Below, piece by piece: positions 37,046 to 45,841 of a DNA stretch of 64,000 nucleotides. The notes below the pieces were generated by a model. The model saw only the letters and a list, made by a program, of their open reading frames with translations, was not told the origin of the DNA and made no database searches. Within the stretch, counting starts at the first letter, position 1. Every line of letters begins with the position of its first letter. A program made the position numbers and the translations under genes. The DNA is taken from contig NZ_JAEHGE010000001.1 of NCBI RefSeq assembly GCF_016097415.1, forward strand, positions 2,281,157-2,345,156, read 5' to 3'. This DNA comes from a sulfur-oxidizing endosymbiont of Gigantopelta aegis (lineage in GTDB: Bacteria > Pseudomonadota > Gammaproteobacteria > GRL18).

Positions 37046-39331
37046 TTGTCAAATTACAAAATAGATAGAATTAAAGTTGCACATGTAAAATTAAAAGAAA
37101 ATGATGAATGGGATGAGCCACATATACTGGATGATCATTTGCGTTGTGTAAAAAAGTTAGCTGCAGAATTTGCCAAGGATATTGATCCTGATTGGGCAGT
37201 TTTGTCAGGGATTTGGCATGATTTGGGCAAATATCGAAAAAGATTTCAGGATTATATTCGCTTACAATCAGGCTATGAGCAAGAAAATGCGCATATTGAA
37301 AATGGTAAAAGAGCACCTCATTCAACGGCAGGGGCAATTCATTCGACTAAAATGTTACCTCTAGGCTTAGGCCATATTATTTCTTATTTGATTGCAGGTC
37401 ACCATGCAGGTTTGCCTGATTGGGATGGTGGTAAAGGCAGTCTTAAATACCGGCTTGTAGATGGAATTGAAGAATATCAAGAAGCTCTGGCAGAAAATAT
37501 ACCTGTGGATATCCTGCATGGAGAATGTCCCGAACTACCTGAAGTAGCAAAATCAGTTGAAAGTATCTCTTTATGGATGAGAATATTGTTTTCCTGCTTG
37601 GTTGATGCGGATTTTCTGGATACAGAATTATATATGCAACCGAAAAAATCGGCACAAAGAAATACTGGTGCAAGCCTTGAGTTACTTCAAACTCGTTTTA
37701 CATCTGAAATGGAAGTATTAAAGAAAAACAGTATTAAGTCTGAATTAAATAACATTCGAAATAATATTTTGCGTGAAAGTATGCTTGCCGCGCACTGGCA
37801 ACCGGGGTTGTTTAGTTTAACGGTGCCGACAGGGGGAGGTAAAACACTATCTAGCCTGGCTTTTGCATTGGAACACGCTCGAATTCATAATAAGAAACGT
37901 GTTATTTATGCTATTCCATTTACCAGTATTATTGAACAAAATGCAGATGTATTTAGACGTTTTATCGGTGATGATGCCGTGTTGGAACATCATAGCAGCT
38001 TGGATGTTGCGCCTAACAAAGAAAATAACAAATCAAGATTGGCTGCCGAGAATTGGGATGTACCTTTAGTTGTGACCACTAATGTTCAATTATTTGAATC
38101 TTTATTTGCATCACGTACCAGCCGTTGTCGTAAACTACATAATTTGGTTAATAGTGTCATTATATTGGATGAGGCGCAACAAATTCCACGGGACTTTCAC
38201 GCGCCTATTACACAGGTGATGCAGCAGTTATCTGAACACTTTGGTGTGACATGGGTGTTATGTACGGCAACACAACCTGTACTAACTGAGTCAAAAAATA
38301 CCTTCGGACAGGTTTTATTAAAAGGTTTAAATAATGTTCGTGAAATTGTATCGAATCCGATTGAGCTTTCCATGCAATTAAAGCGCGTTGAAGTGAAGCT
38401 TCCAGCAGCGGATGAGCCAAAATTAAGTTGGGATGAATTGGCTCTTAAACTTAAAACAGAGGATAGTGTACTTACTATCGTAAATACCAGAAAGCAGGCT
38501 AGGAAACTTTTTGAATTACTGCCTGATGATAAAAATAATCTACACCTATCTGCAAATATGTGCGCACAGCATAGAACAGAAATAATTGAGCAAATTAAAG
38601 AACGATTAGAAGAAAGAAGAAATGGAGGTCAAAGGCCATTAAGAGTTATTAGTACGCAACTAATTGAAGCTGGGGTTGATGTGGATTTTCCTGTCGTTTA
38701 TCGTGCAATGGCTGGGCTTGATTCAATTGCACAATCAGCAGGTCGTTGTAATCGAGAAGGTAAATTAAAAGAATTGGGTAAAGTGATTGTTTTTAAAGCT
38801 GAGCATCCATCTCCACCAGGTTTTTTGAAACAGGGTGAGGAAATAACCAGTGAATTAATAGCATCGGGTCAACTCGATGAACCATTGTCACCCAATAGTT
38901 TTGCAAAATATTTTTCATTGATGAATGCAAAAGGTGATAGAGATAAACATGGTATTTTGGATTTATTGAGGGCTAGTCAAAGCAGTGACGCACCTCTTGC
39001 TATTCAGTTTCGAACTGCGGCAGAAAAGTTTAGGTTAATTGATAACAATGGCGTGTCAATTATTGTGCCGTTCAAACCCGATGGCTCTGATTTAAGTCCG
39101 GTAGAGGGATGGATTGGTCAGCTTGAGGCAGATCCTTTGCAAAAATGGGTTTATAAAAAGCTACAACGCTATACTGTTTCAATAACAGAAAATATGGCTA
39201 AGCAATTTCAGGTAAATGGCTGTATTGATGTCAGAGCTGGATTGTTTGTACTACTTGATAGTTTTTATCATGTACTTTGGGGTGTTGATACACCGGATAT
39301 ATTGATTTCACCAGAAGATAGTGTGTTTTAA
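37046..39331 (+). CDS. cas3: Type I CRISPR-associated helicase/nuclease Cas3
   Basis: Degrades DNA unwound by Cascade. 761 residues. N-terminal HD nuclease: His31, WHDLGKY with His58-Asp59, HSTAG (92-96), GHHAGLPDW (His119-His120). SF2 helicase: Walker A VPTGGGKTLSS (about 261-271), DEAQQIP (about 374), TATQP, QSAGRCNREG (motif VI). TTG start at 37046, with GAGAG 10 nt before; no ATG is available nearby. First gene of the I-C operon. Its 3' end is followed by cas5 after 13 nt. Confidence 0.95.
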   Translation: MSNYKIDRIKVAHVKLKENDEWDEPHILDDHLRCVKKLAAEFAKDIDPDWAVLSGIWHDLGKYRKRFQDYIRLQSGYEQENAHIENGKRAPHSTAGAIHSTKMLPLGLGHIISYLIAGHHAGLPDWDGGKGSLKYRLVDGIEEYQEALAENIPVDILHGECPELPEVAKSVESISLWMRILFSCLVDADFLDTELYMQPKKSAQRNTGASLELLQTRFTSEMEVLKKNSIKSELNNIRNNILRESMLAAHWQPGLFSLTVPTGGGKTLSSLAFALEHARIHNKKRVIYAIPFTSIIEQNADVFRRFIGDDAVLEHHSSLDVAPNKENNKSRLAAENWDVPLVVTTNVQLFESLFASRTSRCRKLHNLVNSVIILDEAQQIPRDFHAPITQVMQQLSEHFGVTWVLCTATQPVLTESKNTFGQVLLKGLNNVREIVSNPIELSMQLKRVEVKLPAADEPKLSWDELALKLKTEDSVLTIVNTRKQARKLFELLPDDKNNLHLSANMCAQHRTEIIEQIKERLEERRNGGQRPLRVISTQLIEAGVDVDFPVVYRAMAGLDSIAQSAGRCNREGKLKELGKVIVFKAEHPSPPGFLKQGEEITSELIASGQLDEPLSPNSFAKYFSLMNAKGDRDKHGILDLLRASQSSDAPLAIQFRTAAEKFRLIDNNGVSIIVPFKPDGSDLSPVEGWIGQLEADPLQKWVYKKLQRYTVSITENMAKQFQVNGCIDVRAGLFVLLDSFYHVLWGVDTPDILISPEDSVF

Positions 39332-39344
39332 ATTAGGGGGGGCT

Positions 39345-40004
39345 ATGGGGTTTTGCTTAGAAGTGACAGGGGATTATGCCTGCTTTACTCGGCCAGAAAT
39401 GAAAGTAGAGCGAGTTAGTTATGATGTGATTACACCGTCTGCTGCTCGGGCTATATTCGAAGCTGTTTTATGGAAGCCTGCGATTGAATGGCATATCCAT
39501 AAAATTGAAGTCTTAAAACCGATTCGTTGGGTCAGTATTCGACGTAATGAGGTTGGTGCTGTATTACCTGTTGGCAATATTAATAAAGCCATGAAAGGAG
39601 GGGCATTACCTGCTTTATATGTTGAAGATGCTAGGCAACAAAGGGCGGGATTATTTCTAAAAAACGTGGCTTATCGACTTCATGGTAGCTTTTCATTAAC
39701 AAAAAATGCAGGCGATTCTGATAACGTCGGTAAATTTGTGGAAATGTTTAAACGCAGAGCAAAGAAGGGGCAGTGTTTTAATCAACCTTACTTAGGTTGT
39801 AGAGAATTTTCCTGTGATTTCCGACTAATTGAGGAGCTTGAAAATGAAAACTCCACAATTGAGGAAAGCAGGGCACTAGGCTGGATGCTATATGATATGG
39901 ATTATCAGCAATCAAATAATCCCATGCCATTATTTTTTAATGCTGTTATGAACAATGGTGTAATAGATGTGCCAGAAAAACAAAGTGATGAGGTTCGAGG
40001 ATGA
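39345..40004 (+). CDS. cas5c: Cas5c (Cas5d) pre-crRNA endonuclease
   Basis: In type I-C, which lacks Cas6, this RAMP protein cuts the repeat hairpin and caps the crRNA 5' handle. 219 residues from ATG 39345, behind a run AGGGGGGG. Signature: CLEVTGDYACFTRPEMKVERVSYDVITPSAARAI (N-terminal beta strand and conserved PSAAR) and WHIHKIEVLKPIRWVSIRRNE, typical of Cas5c. Overlaps cas8c by 4 nt (ATGA). Confidence 0.94.
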   Translation: MGFCLEVTGDYACFTRPEMKVERVSYDVITPSAARAIFEAVLWKPAIEWHIHKIEVLKPIRWVSIRRNEVGAVLPVGNINKAMKGGALPALYVEDARQQRAGLFLKNVAYRLHGSFSLTKNAGDSDNVGKFVEMFKRRAKKGQCFNQPYLGCREFSCDFRLIEELENENSTIEESRALGWMLYDMDYQQSNNPMPLFFNAVMNNGVIDVPEKQSDEVRG

Positions 40005-41743
40005 TATTGCAAGCCTTATGTGATTACTATGATCGTAAGCAGGATGATTTACCTCCATTCGGCTTTGAAGAAAAAGCGATCCCCTTTATCGTTGTTATTG
40101 ATGAAGCCGGTCAATTTATTCAACTAGATGATAATCGAGAAATAGAGGACGGTAAAACCACCATAAAGCCAGTCCGAGTACCAAAAGCATCAGGTAGAAG
40201 CGGTGCTAAATCTTATGAAACGGCATATTGTTTGTGGGATCACTATGGTTATATTGCTGCGCAACCCAAACTAGCAAAACCTGCAGATACGCCTAAAGAA
40301 AAAGAAATAGAAGATGCAAAAAAACAGCATAGAAGTTTTAAAAATCTAGTTTCTAATTTAAGTAGTGAACTATCTGAAGATTCTGGCGTTAAAGCCGTCG
40401 ATTTATTTTTAAATTCAGAAAATGAAGTTGAAAAACTGAAAGCACACGAAACATGGAAGGAATGTTTGAAAATAAAAGGGTGCAATTTAACTTTTAGATT
40501 ATCAGGGAATTCTCATTTAGTTTGTCAATCTCAACAGGTTATTAATTGGGTTGAGCGGCAAGCATTGCCTGAGTCTAGTGTGCACGATGGCTTTTGTTTA
40601 ATTACAGGAAAAAAGAGTAAGATTGTTCGGTTGCATGATTCTGTGAGTGGTGTTAATCAAAAACCTGCACCCCTAGCGGCTATTAATGAGCCTGCATATA
40701 CTTCATTTGGAAAAGATAAGGGGTTTAATTTTCCCGTTAGTGCAGAATCTTCTTTTAAATATGCAGCTACATTAAATTACTTGTTACGTAAATCATCACA
40801 AACAAAATTTCGTATCGGTGAAACCTCATATGTGTGCTGGTCTGATAAAAATAATGCTTTGGAGAATACCTTAGTTTCAATATTTACAGATGCAAAAGAT
40901 GATCCCGATGCAACTACTCAGGCTGTAAAGAGTTTATTTTCTACTATTCATAATGGGGCTTATATTGAAAATGATGGTAATGATAAGTTTTTTGTATTGG
41001 GGCTAGCGCCAAATTCAGCTCGCATTGTCGTAAGGTACTGGCAAGTAGATACTATAGCAGAGTTTTCTGAAAAAATTGCACAATGGTTTAATGATATTGA
41101 TATTAGTGGACGCGATCATTCTGGCTATCCACCATTAAAGAAATTACTTCGTACCACTGCACTTCAATATAAAGATGACAATATATCTCCTAATTTACCA
41201 GCAGATGTTATTCGAAGTATTTTAACAGGAACAAGGCTACCTGATACATTTCTTCAAGCAACATTACGAAGAGTTAGAGCCGAGCAAGGCAAAGTCAGTT
41301 TTAATCGTGCTTGCATAATAAAAGCCTGTCTAAATCGTAAATACCGTTTCTCAACTACTAAGCAGAGGGAATTAACCGTGTCACTCAATAAAGAAGAAAA
41401 ACGACCAGGCTATTGCTTAGGTCGTTTGTTTGCCGTGTTAGAAAAATTACAGGCAGATGCACAGCCAGGTATCAATGCTACTATTCGAGATCGTTACTAT
41501 AGCAGCGCAAGTTGTACGCCAAAATCTGTGTTTGGCACATTAATGCGCTTATCAACTCATCATCTTAAAAAATTGGAAAACCCGGGCTGGAGAATTAATG
41601 CAGAGAAGCGCATTGGCGAAGTCATGGGCTGTATTTCTGAATTTCCATCGCATCTTAATCTGGAAAATCAGGGGCTGTTTGCCATTGGTTACTATCACCA
41701 AAAACAAGATTTTTATACTAAGAATTTGGATAAAGGGGAATAA
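40001..41743 (+). CDS. cas8c: Cas8c (Csd1), large Cascade subunit
   Basis: PAM-recognising large subunit of type I-C Cascade. 580 residues, normal for Csd1. Start [33 protein letters not shown] is the family N-terminus; later [42 protein letters not shown] and [22 protein letters not shown] are conserved Cas8c segments. In I-C an internal start usually yields Cas11c from the C-terminal ~120 residues; I cannot confirm the start here. cas7c follows after 2 nt. Confidence 0.93.
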   Translation: MILQALCDYYDRKQDDLPPFGFEEKAIPFIVVIDEAGQFIQLDDNREIEDGKTTIKPVRVPKASGRSGAKSYETAYCLWDHYGYIAAQPKLAKPADTPKEKEIEDAKKQHRSFKNLVSNLSSELSEDSGVKAVDLFLNSENEVEKLKAHETWKECLKIKGCNLTFRLSGNSHLVCQSQQVINWVERQALPESSVHDGFCLITGKKSKIVRLHDSVSGVNQKPAPLAAINEPAYTSFGKDKGFNFPVSAESSFKYAATLNYLLRKSSQTKFRIGETSYVCWSDKNNALENTLVSIFTDAKDDPDATTQAVKSLFSTIHNGAYIENDGNDKFFVLGLAPNSARIVVRYWQVDTIAEFSEKIAQWFNDIDISGRDHSGYPPLKKLLRTTALQYKDDNISPNLPADVIRSILTGTRLPDTFLQATLRRVRAEQGKVSFNRACIIKACLNRKYRFSTTKQRELTVSLNKEEKRPGYCLGRLFAVLEKLQADAQPGINATIRDRYYSSASCTPKSVFGTLMRLSTHHLKKLENPGWRINAEKRIGEVMGCISEFPSHLNLENQGLFAIGYYHQKQDFYTKNLDKGE

Positions 41744-41745
41744 TT

Positions 41746-42606
41746 ATGGGTCTTAATAATCGCTATGAATTTGTTTTGTTATTTGATGTAAAAGATGGAA
41801 ATCCAAATGGAGATCCGGATGCCGGAAATTTACCACGTATGGATGCAGAAACAGGTATGGGGTTGGTTACGGATGTTTGTTTGAAAAGAAAAGTGAGAAA
41901 CTTTGTTCAAATGACGCAAACTGATAATGCAAACAGAAAAATATTTGTTCGTGAAAAAGCAATATTGAATAATATGATTGATGAATCACATGAGCAAGAA
42001 GGGGTAAAAGATAAAGAGAAAGGTGATAAAACAGAAGCTGCAAAAAATTGGATGTGTAAAAATTATTATGATGTTCGTACTTTTGGTGCTGTTATGAGTA
42101 CGGGAAAAAATGCCGGACAGGTTCGAGGGCCAATACAAATGACTTTTTCTCGATCAATTGATCCAGTTGTTGCATCTGAGCATACTATTACACGCATGGC
42201 CGTCACTACATCTAAAGAAGCAGAGGCTCAAAGTGGTGAAAACCGTACCATGGGTCGAAAATTCACCGTCCCCTATGGTTTGTACCGTTGCCATGGGTTT
42301 ATCTCTGCTCATCTGGCAAAACAAACAGGCTTTGATGAAGATGATTTGGAATTATTCTGGCAATCATTAATGCAAATGTTTGATCACGATCGTTCTGCCA
42401 GCCGTGGTGAAATGAGTGCTAGAGGCTTGTATGTATTTAAACACAGTAATGCGCTTGGCCATGCACCAGCAACAGTATTGCTTGATCGAGTTCAGGTACA
42501 GAGAAAAGAAGAATGTGATATTGCCAGAAATTTCAATGACTATCAGGTGGAAATTGATGATTCAAACTTACCTGAGGGTATAGAACTGATTAAATTGTTA
42601 GGTTAA
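41746..42606 (+). CDS. cas7c: Cas7c (Csd2), Cascade backbone subunit
   Basis: Multiple copies polymerise along the crRNA. 286 residues: [27 protein letters not shown] (classic Cas7c N-terminus), [69 protein letters not shown] before the ATG. After it the operon has a 62-nt gap before the RhuM gene. Confidence 0.95.
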   Translation: MGLNNRYEFVLLFDVKDGNPNGDPDAGNLPRMDAETGMGLVTDVCLKRKVRNFVQMTQTDNANRKIFVREKAILNNMIDESHEQEGVKDKEKGDKTEAAKNWMCKNYYDVRTFGAVMSTGKNAGQVRGPIQMTFSRSIDPVVASEHTITRMAVTTSKEAEAQSGENRTMGRKFTVPYGLYRCHGFISAHLAKQTGFDEDDLELFWQSLMQMFDHDRSASRGEMSARGLYVFKHSNALGHAPATVLLDRVQVQRKEECDIARNFNDYQVEIDDSNLPEGIELIKLLG

Positions 42607-42668
42607 AAATAAATGTTTAAGTGACCCATCTCTAAATTAATTATCTACAAAACTCAAGACAAGCCCGA

Positions 42669-43703
42669 ATGAGCAGAAAAAAAATCACAAGCAACCCTAC
42701 AAATTTATTTACGGAGTTTATTCTCTATACCACGCCAGATAATAAAGTAAAGGTTGAGATATTTTTAAAAGATGAGAATATTTGGCTGACTCAGGATAAA
42801 ATTGCCGAACTTTTTGGGGTGCAGAGACCGGCAATCACTAAGCACCTGAAAAATATTTTTGCATCTAGTGAGTTAGTTAAGGATTCAGTTAGTTCCAAAA
42901 TGGAACTAACTGCCCAAGATGGTAAAAACTACAAGACTAATTGTTACAATCTTGATGCAATTATCTCTGTGGGCTATCGTGTCAACTCAATACAGGCAAC
43001 ACATTTTCGCATTTGGGCAACGGAGCGCCTTAAAGAGTACATTATCAAGGGTTTTACCATGGATGATGAACGACTTAAGAACCCTGAGCGTGTCTTTGGC
43101 GAAGATTACTTTGAAGAACAGCTGGAACGTATTCGCGATATTCGTTCTAGTGAACGTCGTTTTTATCAGAAAATTACAGATATCTTCGCTCAGTGTAGTG
43201 TGGACTACAGGAAGAACACGGAAGAAACAAAACGATTTTTTGCAACAGTTCAAAATAAACTACATTGGGCTATTACCCAACAGACGGCTGCAGAAATTGT
43301 TCATGAACGGGCTGATAGTCGAAAACAGAACATGGGGCTTAATTCATGGAAAAATGCTCCCGCAGGCCGAGTTCGAAAACCTGACGTTTGGATTGCGAAA
43401 AATTACTTGAATAAAATAGAGCTGGATGAGTTAAACCGTATTGTAACAATGTATTTGGATTATGCTGAAATGCAAGCCAAGAAGATGCAAGTCATGAGCA
43501 TGCATGATTGGTCTAAAAAATTGGATGCATTTCTTCATTTTAATGAAAGGGAAATTCTGGAAAATGCAGGGAAAATCACTGCTGAAGTAGCTAAAAATTT
43601 TGCTGAGTTAGAATTTGAAAAATATCGCATTGTTCAAGATAGATCATTTAAATCAGACTTTGATGAACTGCTAGAGTCACAGAATAAAGATAAGAATAAA
43701 TGA
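42669..43703 (+). CDS. RhuM-family protein inside the cas operon
   Basis: 344 residues. N-terminal wHTH-like part (IWLTQDKIAELFGVQRPAITKHLKNIF), YNLDAIISVGYRVNS and THFRIWATERLKEYIIKGFTMDDERL are the RhuM/Fic-N signature. The C-terminal half is helical and charged. RhuM proteins have no agreed function and are often found beside restriction systems and other defence loci. Its stop overlaps the cas4 start (ATGA at 43700-43703), so it is translationally coupled to the adaptation genes, while a 62-nt gap separates it from cas7c. Codon use resembles the cas genes. Confidence 0.88.
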   Translation: MSRKKITSNPTNLFTEFILYTTPDNKVKVEIFLKDENIWLTQDKIAELFGVQRPAITKHLKNIFASSELVKDSVSSKMELTAQDGKNYKTNCYNLDAIISVGYRVNSIQATHFRIWATERLKEYIIKGFTMDDERLKNPERVFGEDYFEEQLERIRDIRSSERRFYQKITDIFAQCSVDYRKNTEETKRFFATVQNKLHWAITQQTAAEIVHERADSRKQNMGLNSWKNAPAGRVRKPDVWIAKNYLNKIELDELNRIVTMYLDYAEMQAKKMQVMSMHDWSKKLDAFLHFNEREILENAGKITAEVAKNFAELEFEKYRIVQDRSFKSDFDELLESQNKDKNK

Positions 43704-44332
43704 GCGATGATGCACAAACTATTATGCTCTCCGCCCTACAACATTACGCTTACTGTCCACGGCAGTTTGCTTTAATTCATATTGAGCAGGTTTGGGCTGA
43801 TAACTATTTTACGGCTCACGGCAATCTATTACATGAGCGTGTTGACAGTTGTGAGCCTGAACAACGCGGTAATGTGCGCTATGAACGAAGTGTTGCGGTA
43901 AAATCAAAGCACTTACGTATTACTGGAAAACTCGATCTGTTGGAAATTGAAGGTAATCCTCCGGTGCGATACTTTCCGGTGGAATATAAGCGTGGTAAAC
44001 CAAAAATTGAAAGCTGGGATAAAATTCAACTATGTGCTCAAGCCCTTTGTCTTGAAGAAATGCGTAACATTACGATTGATAAGGGTGCACTATGGTATTG
44101 GCAAGTAAGAAAGCGTGAGCAGGTATCATTGGATGATAAATTGCGTTCTGAAACAATAGCTGCCATTGATGATGCTCATTTGATTTTAAGTTCAGGGAAA
44201 ACACCATCGCCAACTAACCAAACAAAACGTTGTAGAGCTTGTTCTCTCGTTGATTTGTGCGAGCCTGATACCTTTAGAGAAGATCATTCCAAAAGTTATA
44301 TTAATGAATTATTTGAACAAGTAAGAAAATAA
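43700..44332 (+). CDS. cas4: CRISPR adaptation exonuclease Cas4
   Basis: Trims prespacers and helps choose the PAM during acquisition. 210 residues: YCPRQFALIHIEQVW with the first Fe-S Cys, GKLDLLEI and VEYKRGKPK (RecB-type nuclease Asp, Glu, Lys), QLCAQALCLEEM, and the C-terminal cluster CRACSLVDLC. Start overlaps the RhuM stop. cas1 follows after 21 nt. Confidence 0.95.
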   Translation: MSDDAQTIMLSALQHYAYCPRQFALIHIEQVWADNYFTAHGNLLHERVDSCEPEQRGNVRYERSVAVKSKHLRITGKLDLLEIEGNPPVRYFPVEYKRGKPKIESWDKIQLCAQALCLEEMRNITIDKGALWYWQVRKREQVSLDDKLRSETIAAIDDAHLILSSGKTPSPTNQTKRCRACSLVDLCEPDTFREDHSKSYINELFEQVRK

Positions 44333-44353
44333 GGAATACTGTATCAGAATATT

Positions 44354-45370
44354 ATGAAAAAATTACTGAACACTCTTTATATTACGCGCCAAGAAAGCTA
44401 TCTTCATAAAGAGCGTGAAACTATTATTATAAAAAAGGGCAAGGATAAACTCGGTCAGTTTCCGGCTATCAATATTGCTAACATTCTTTGCTTTGGACAA
44501 GTATCTGTATCCCCTTTTCTTATGGGCTTTTGTGGAGAGCAGGGAATTAATCTCTCTTTTTATAGCGAATATGGTAAATTTCTTGCCCGAGTACAAGGTA
44601 AACAGTCAGGTAATGTTTTACTGAGGCGAGCCCAATATCGTTGGGCAGATGATACTGAGAAATCAGTCTCTATTGCTCGTTTGATAGTAGCGGCTAAAAT
44701 TGCCAATAGTCGTGCAGTGCTATTGCGTGAAATACGTAATCATGGCGAAAACATGAAATTATCCGAAGTTTCTACACATTTAGCTGCAAGTATACGTCAT
44801 GCTCAGCATGCAGATAGTATCGGTGAATTGATGGGAATAGAAGGTGATGCGGCAAGTGCTTATTTTTCAGTTTTTAATGAGTTATTAATTGCTAGTGATT
44901 TTAATTTTAGTGTTAGGGTTCGCCGTCCTCCCACAGATGCTGTCAATGCATTGTTATCGTTTGCCTATACTCTGATTGGTAATGAATGTGCATCAGCCTT
45001 GCAAGGTGTTGGATTGGATCCTTATGTTGGCTATTTACATCAGGATAGGCCAGGGCGAACCAGTCTCGCTCAGGATTTGTTGGAGGAATTCCGAGCTTCT
45101 TGGGCAGATCGTTTTGTGTTGACGCTAATTAACCGTAAACAGATTAAAGCTAATGATTTTATCACTGAAGCGAGTGGTGCTGTTCGCTTAAAAGATGATG
45201 CTAGGAAAATATTTTTGACCGCATGGCAAAAACGTAAGCAAACAGAAATACTGCATCCCTATTTGAATGAACAAATTCCTATTGGACTGTTACCTCACTG
45301 TCAGGCAATGCTCTTAGCTAGACATATTCGGGGTGACACTGAATTTTATACCCCCTATTTGGTTAAATAA
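44354..45370 (+). CDS. cas1: CRISPR integrase Cas1 (type I-C)
   Basis: Integrase subunit of the adaptation complex. 338 residues, starting KKLLNTLYITRQESYLHKE, the I-C type start. Catalytic residues in LMGIEGDAASAYF (Glu163), YLHQDRPGRTSL (His229) and QDLLEEFR (Asp241/Glu244). Two nt separate it from cas2. Confidence 0.96.
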   Translation: MKKLLNTLYITRQESYLHKERETIIIKKGKDKLGQFPAINIANILCFGQVSVSPFLMGFCGEQGINLSFYSEYGKFLARVQGKQSGNVLLRRAQYRWADDTEKSVSIARLIVAAKIANSRAVLLREIRNHGENMKLSEVSTHLAASIRHAQHADSIGELMGIEGDAASAYFSVFNELLIASDFNFSVRVRRPPTDAVNALLSFAYTLIGNECASALQGVGLDPYVGYLHQDRPGRTSLAQDLLEEFRASWADRFVLTLINRKQIKANDFITEASGAVRLKDDARKIFLTAWQKRKQTEILHPYLNEQIPIGLLPHCQAMLLARHIRGDTEFYTPYLVK

Positions 45371-45372
45371 TT

Positions 45373-45666
45373 ATGCTTGTACTTGTTACTTATGATGTTA
45401 GTGTGATTTCTACCGGAGGACAGCGTCGCTTACGACGAATTGCTAAAACGTGTTTAGATCATGGCATGAGGGTGCAAAATTCTGTTTTTGAATGTGAAGT
45501 CACACCTGCACAATTTGTTCAACTTAAAAGCGAGTTAGTAGATATTTTTGATTCAAAAAAAGATAGTTTGCGTTTTTATATGCTTGGGAAAAAAGGACGT
45601 CAGAAGGTTGAACATCTTGGAGCAAAGCCTGTTTTAGATCCCATCAATGATGCTTTAATTCTTTAA
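45373..45666 (+). CDS. cas2: CRISPR-associated Cas2
   Basis: Dimeric scaffold for Cas1 in spacer integration. 97 residues, ferredoxin-like: LVLVTYDVSVISTGGQRRLRRIAK (Asp8), GMRVQNSVFECEV, LRFYMLGKKGR. Last cas gene; the leader begins right after its stop. Confidence 0.96.
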   Translation: MLVLVTYDVSVISTGGQRRLRRIAKTCLDHGMRVQNSVFECEVTPAQFVQLKSELVDIFDSKKDSLRFYMLGKKGRQKVEHLGAKPVLDPINDALIL

Positions 45667-45841
45667 TCGCTAACCCTTCGTTCTCATTCATTCCCCGACA
45701 GTTTAGCGGAGCAATAAGTGACTGTTTTTTAAATGAATTTAAATGTAAATCATTTTATGATTAATTTCCTCTGTTTAAGTTTTAAGGTTAGCGGATCCTA
45801 TCGATTTGTTTTTTTAATTTCAATAGGTTAGACTCGAATAT
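45667..45841 (+). promoter_or_regulatory. CRISPR leader
   Basis: 175 bp, very AT-rich, between cas2 and the first repeat. CGCTAACCCTT (45668-45678) and AAGGTTAGCG (45784-45793) form an inverted pair bracketing an AT-rich core (TTTAAATGAATTTAAATG). The array promoter and integration anchor should lie here. The base touching the first repeat is T, relevant to the repeat-boundary pattern described in the findings. Confidence 0.8.
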
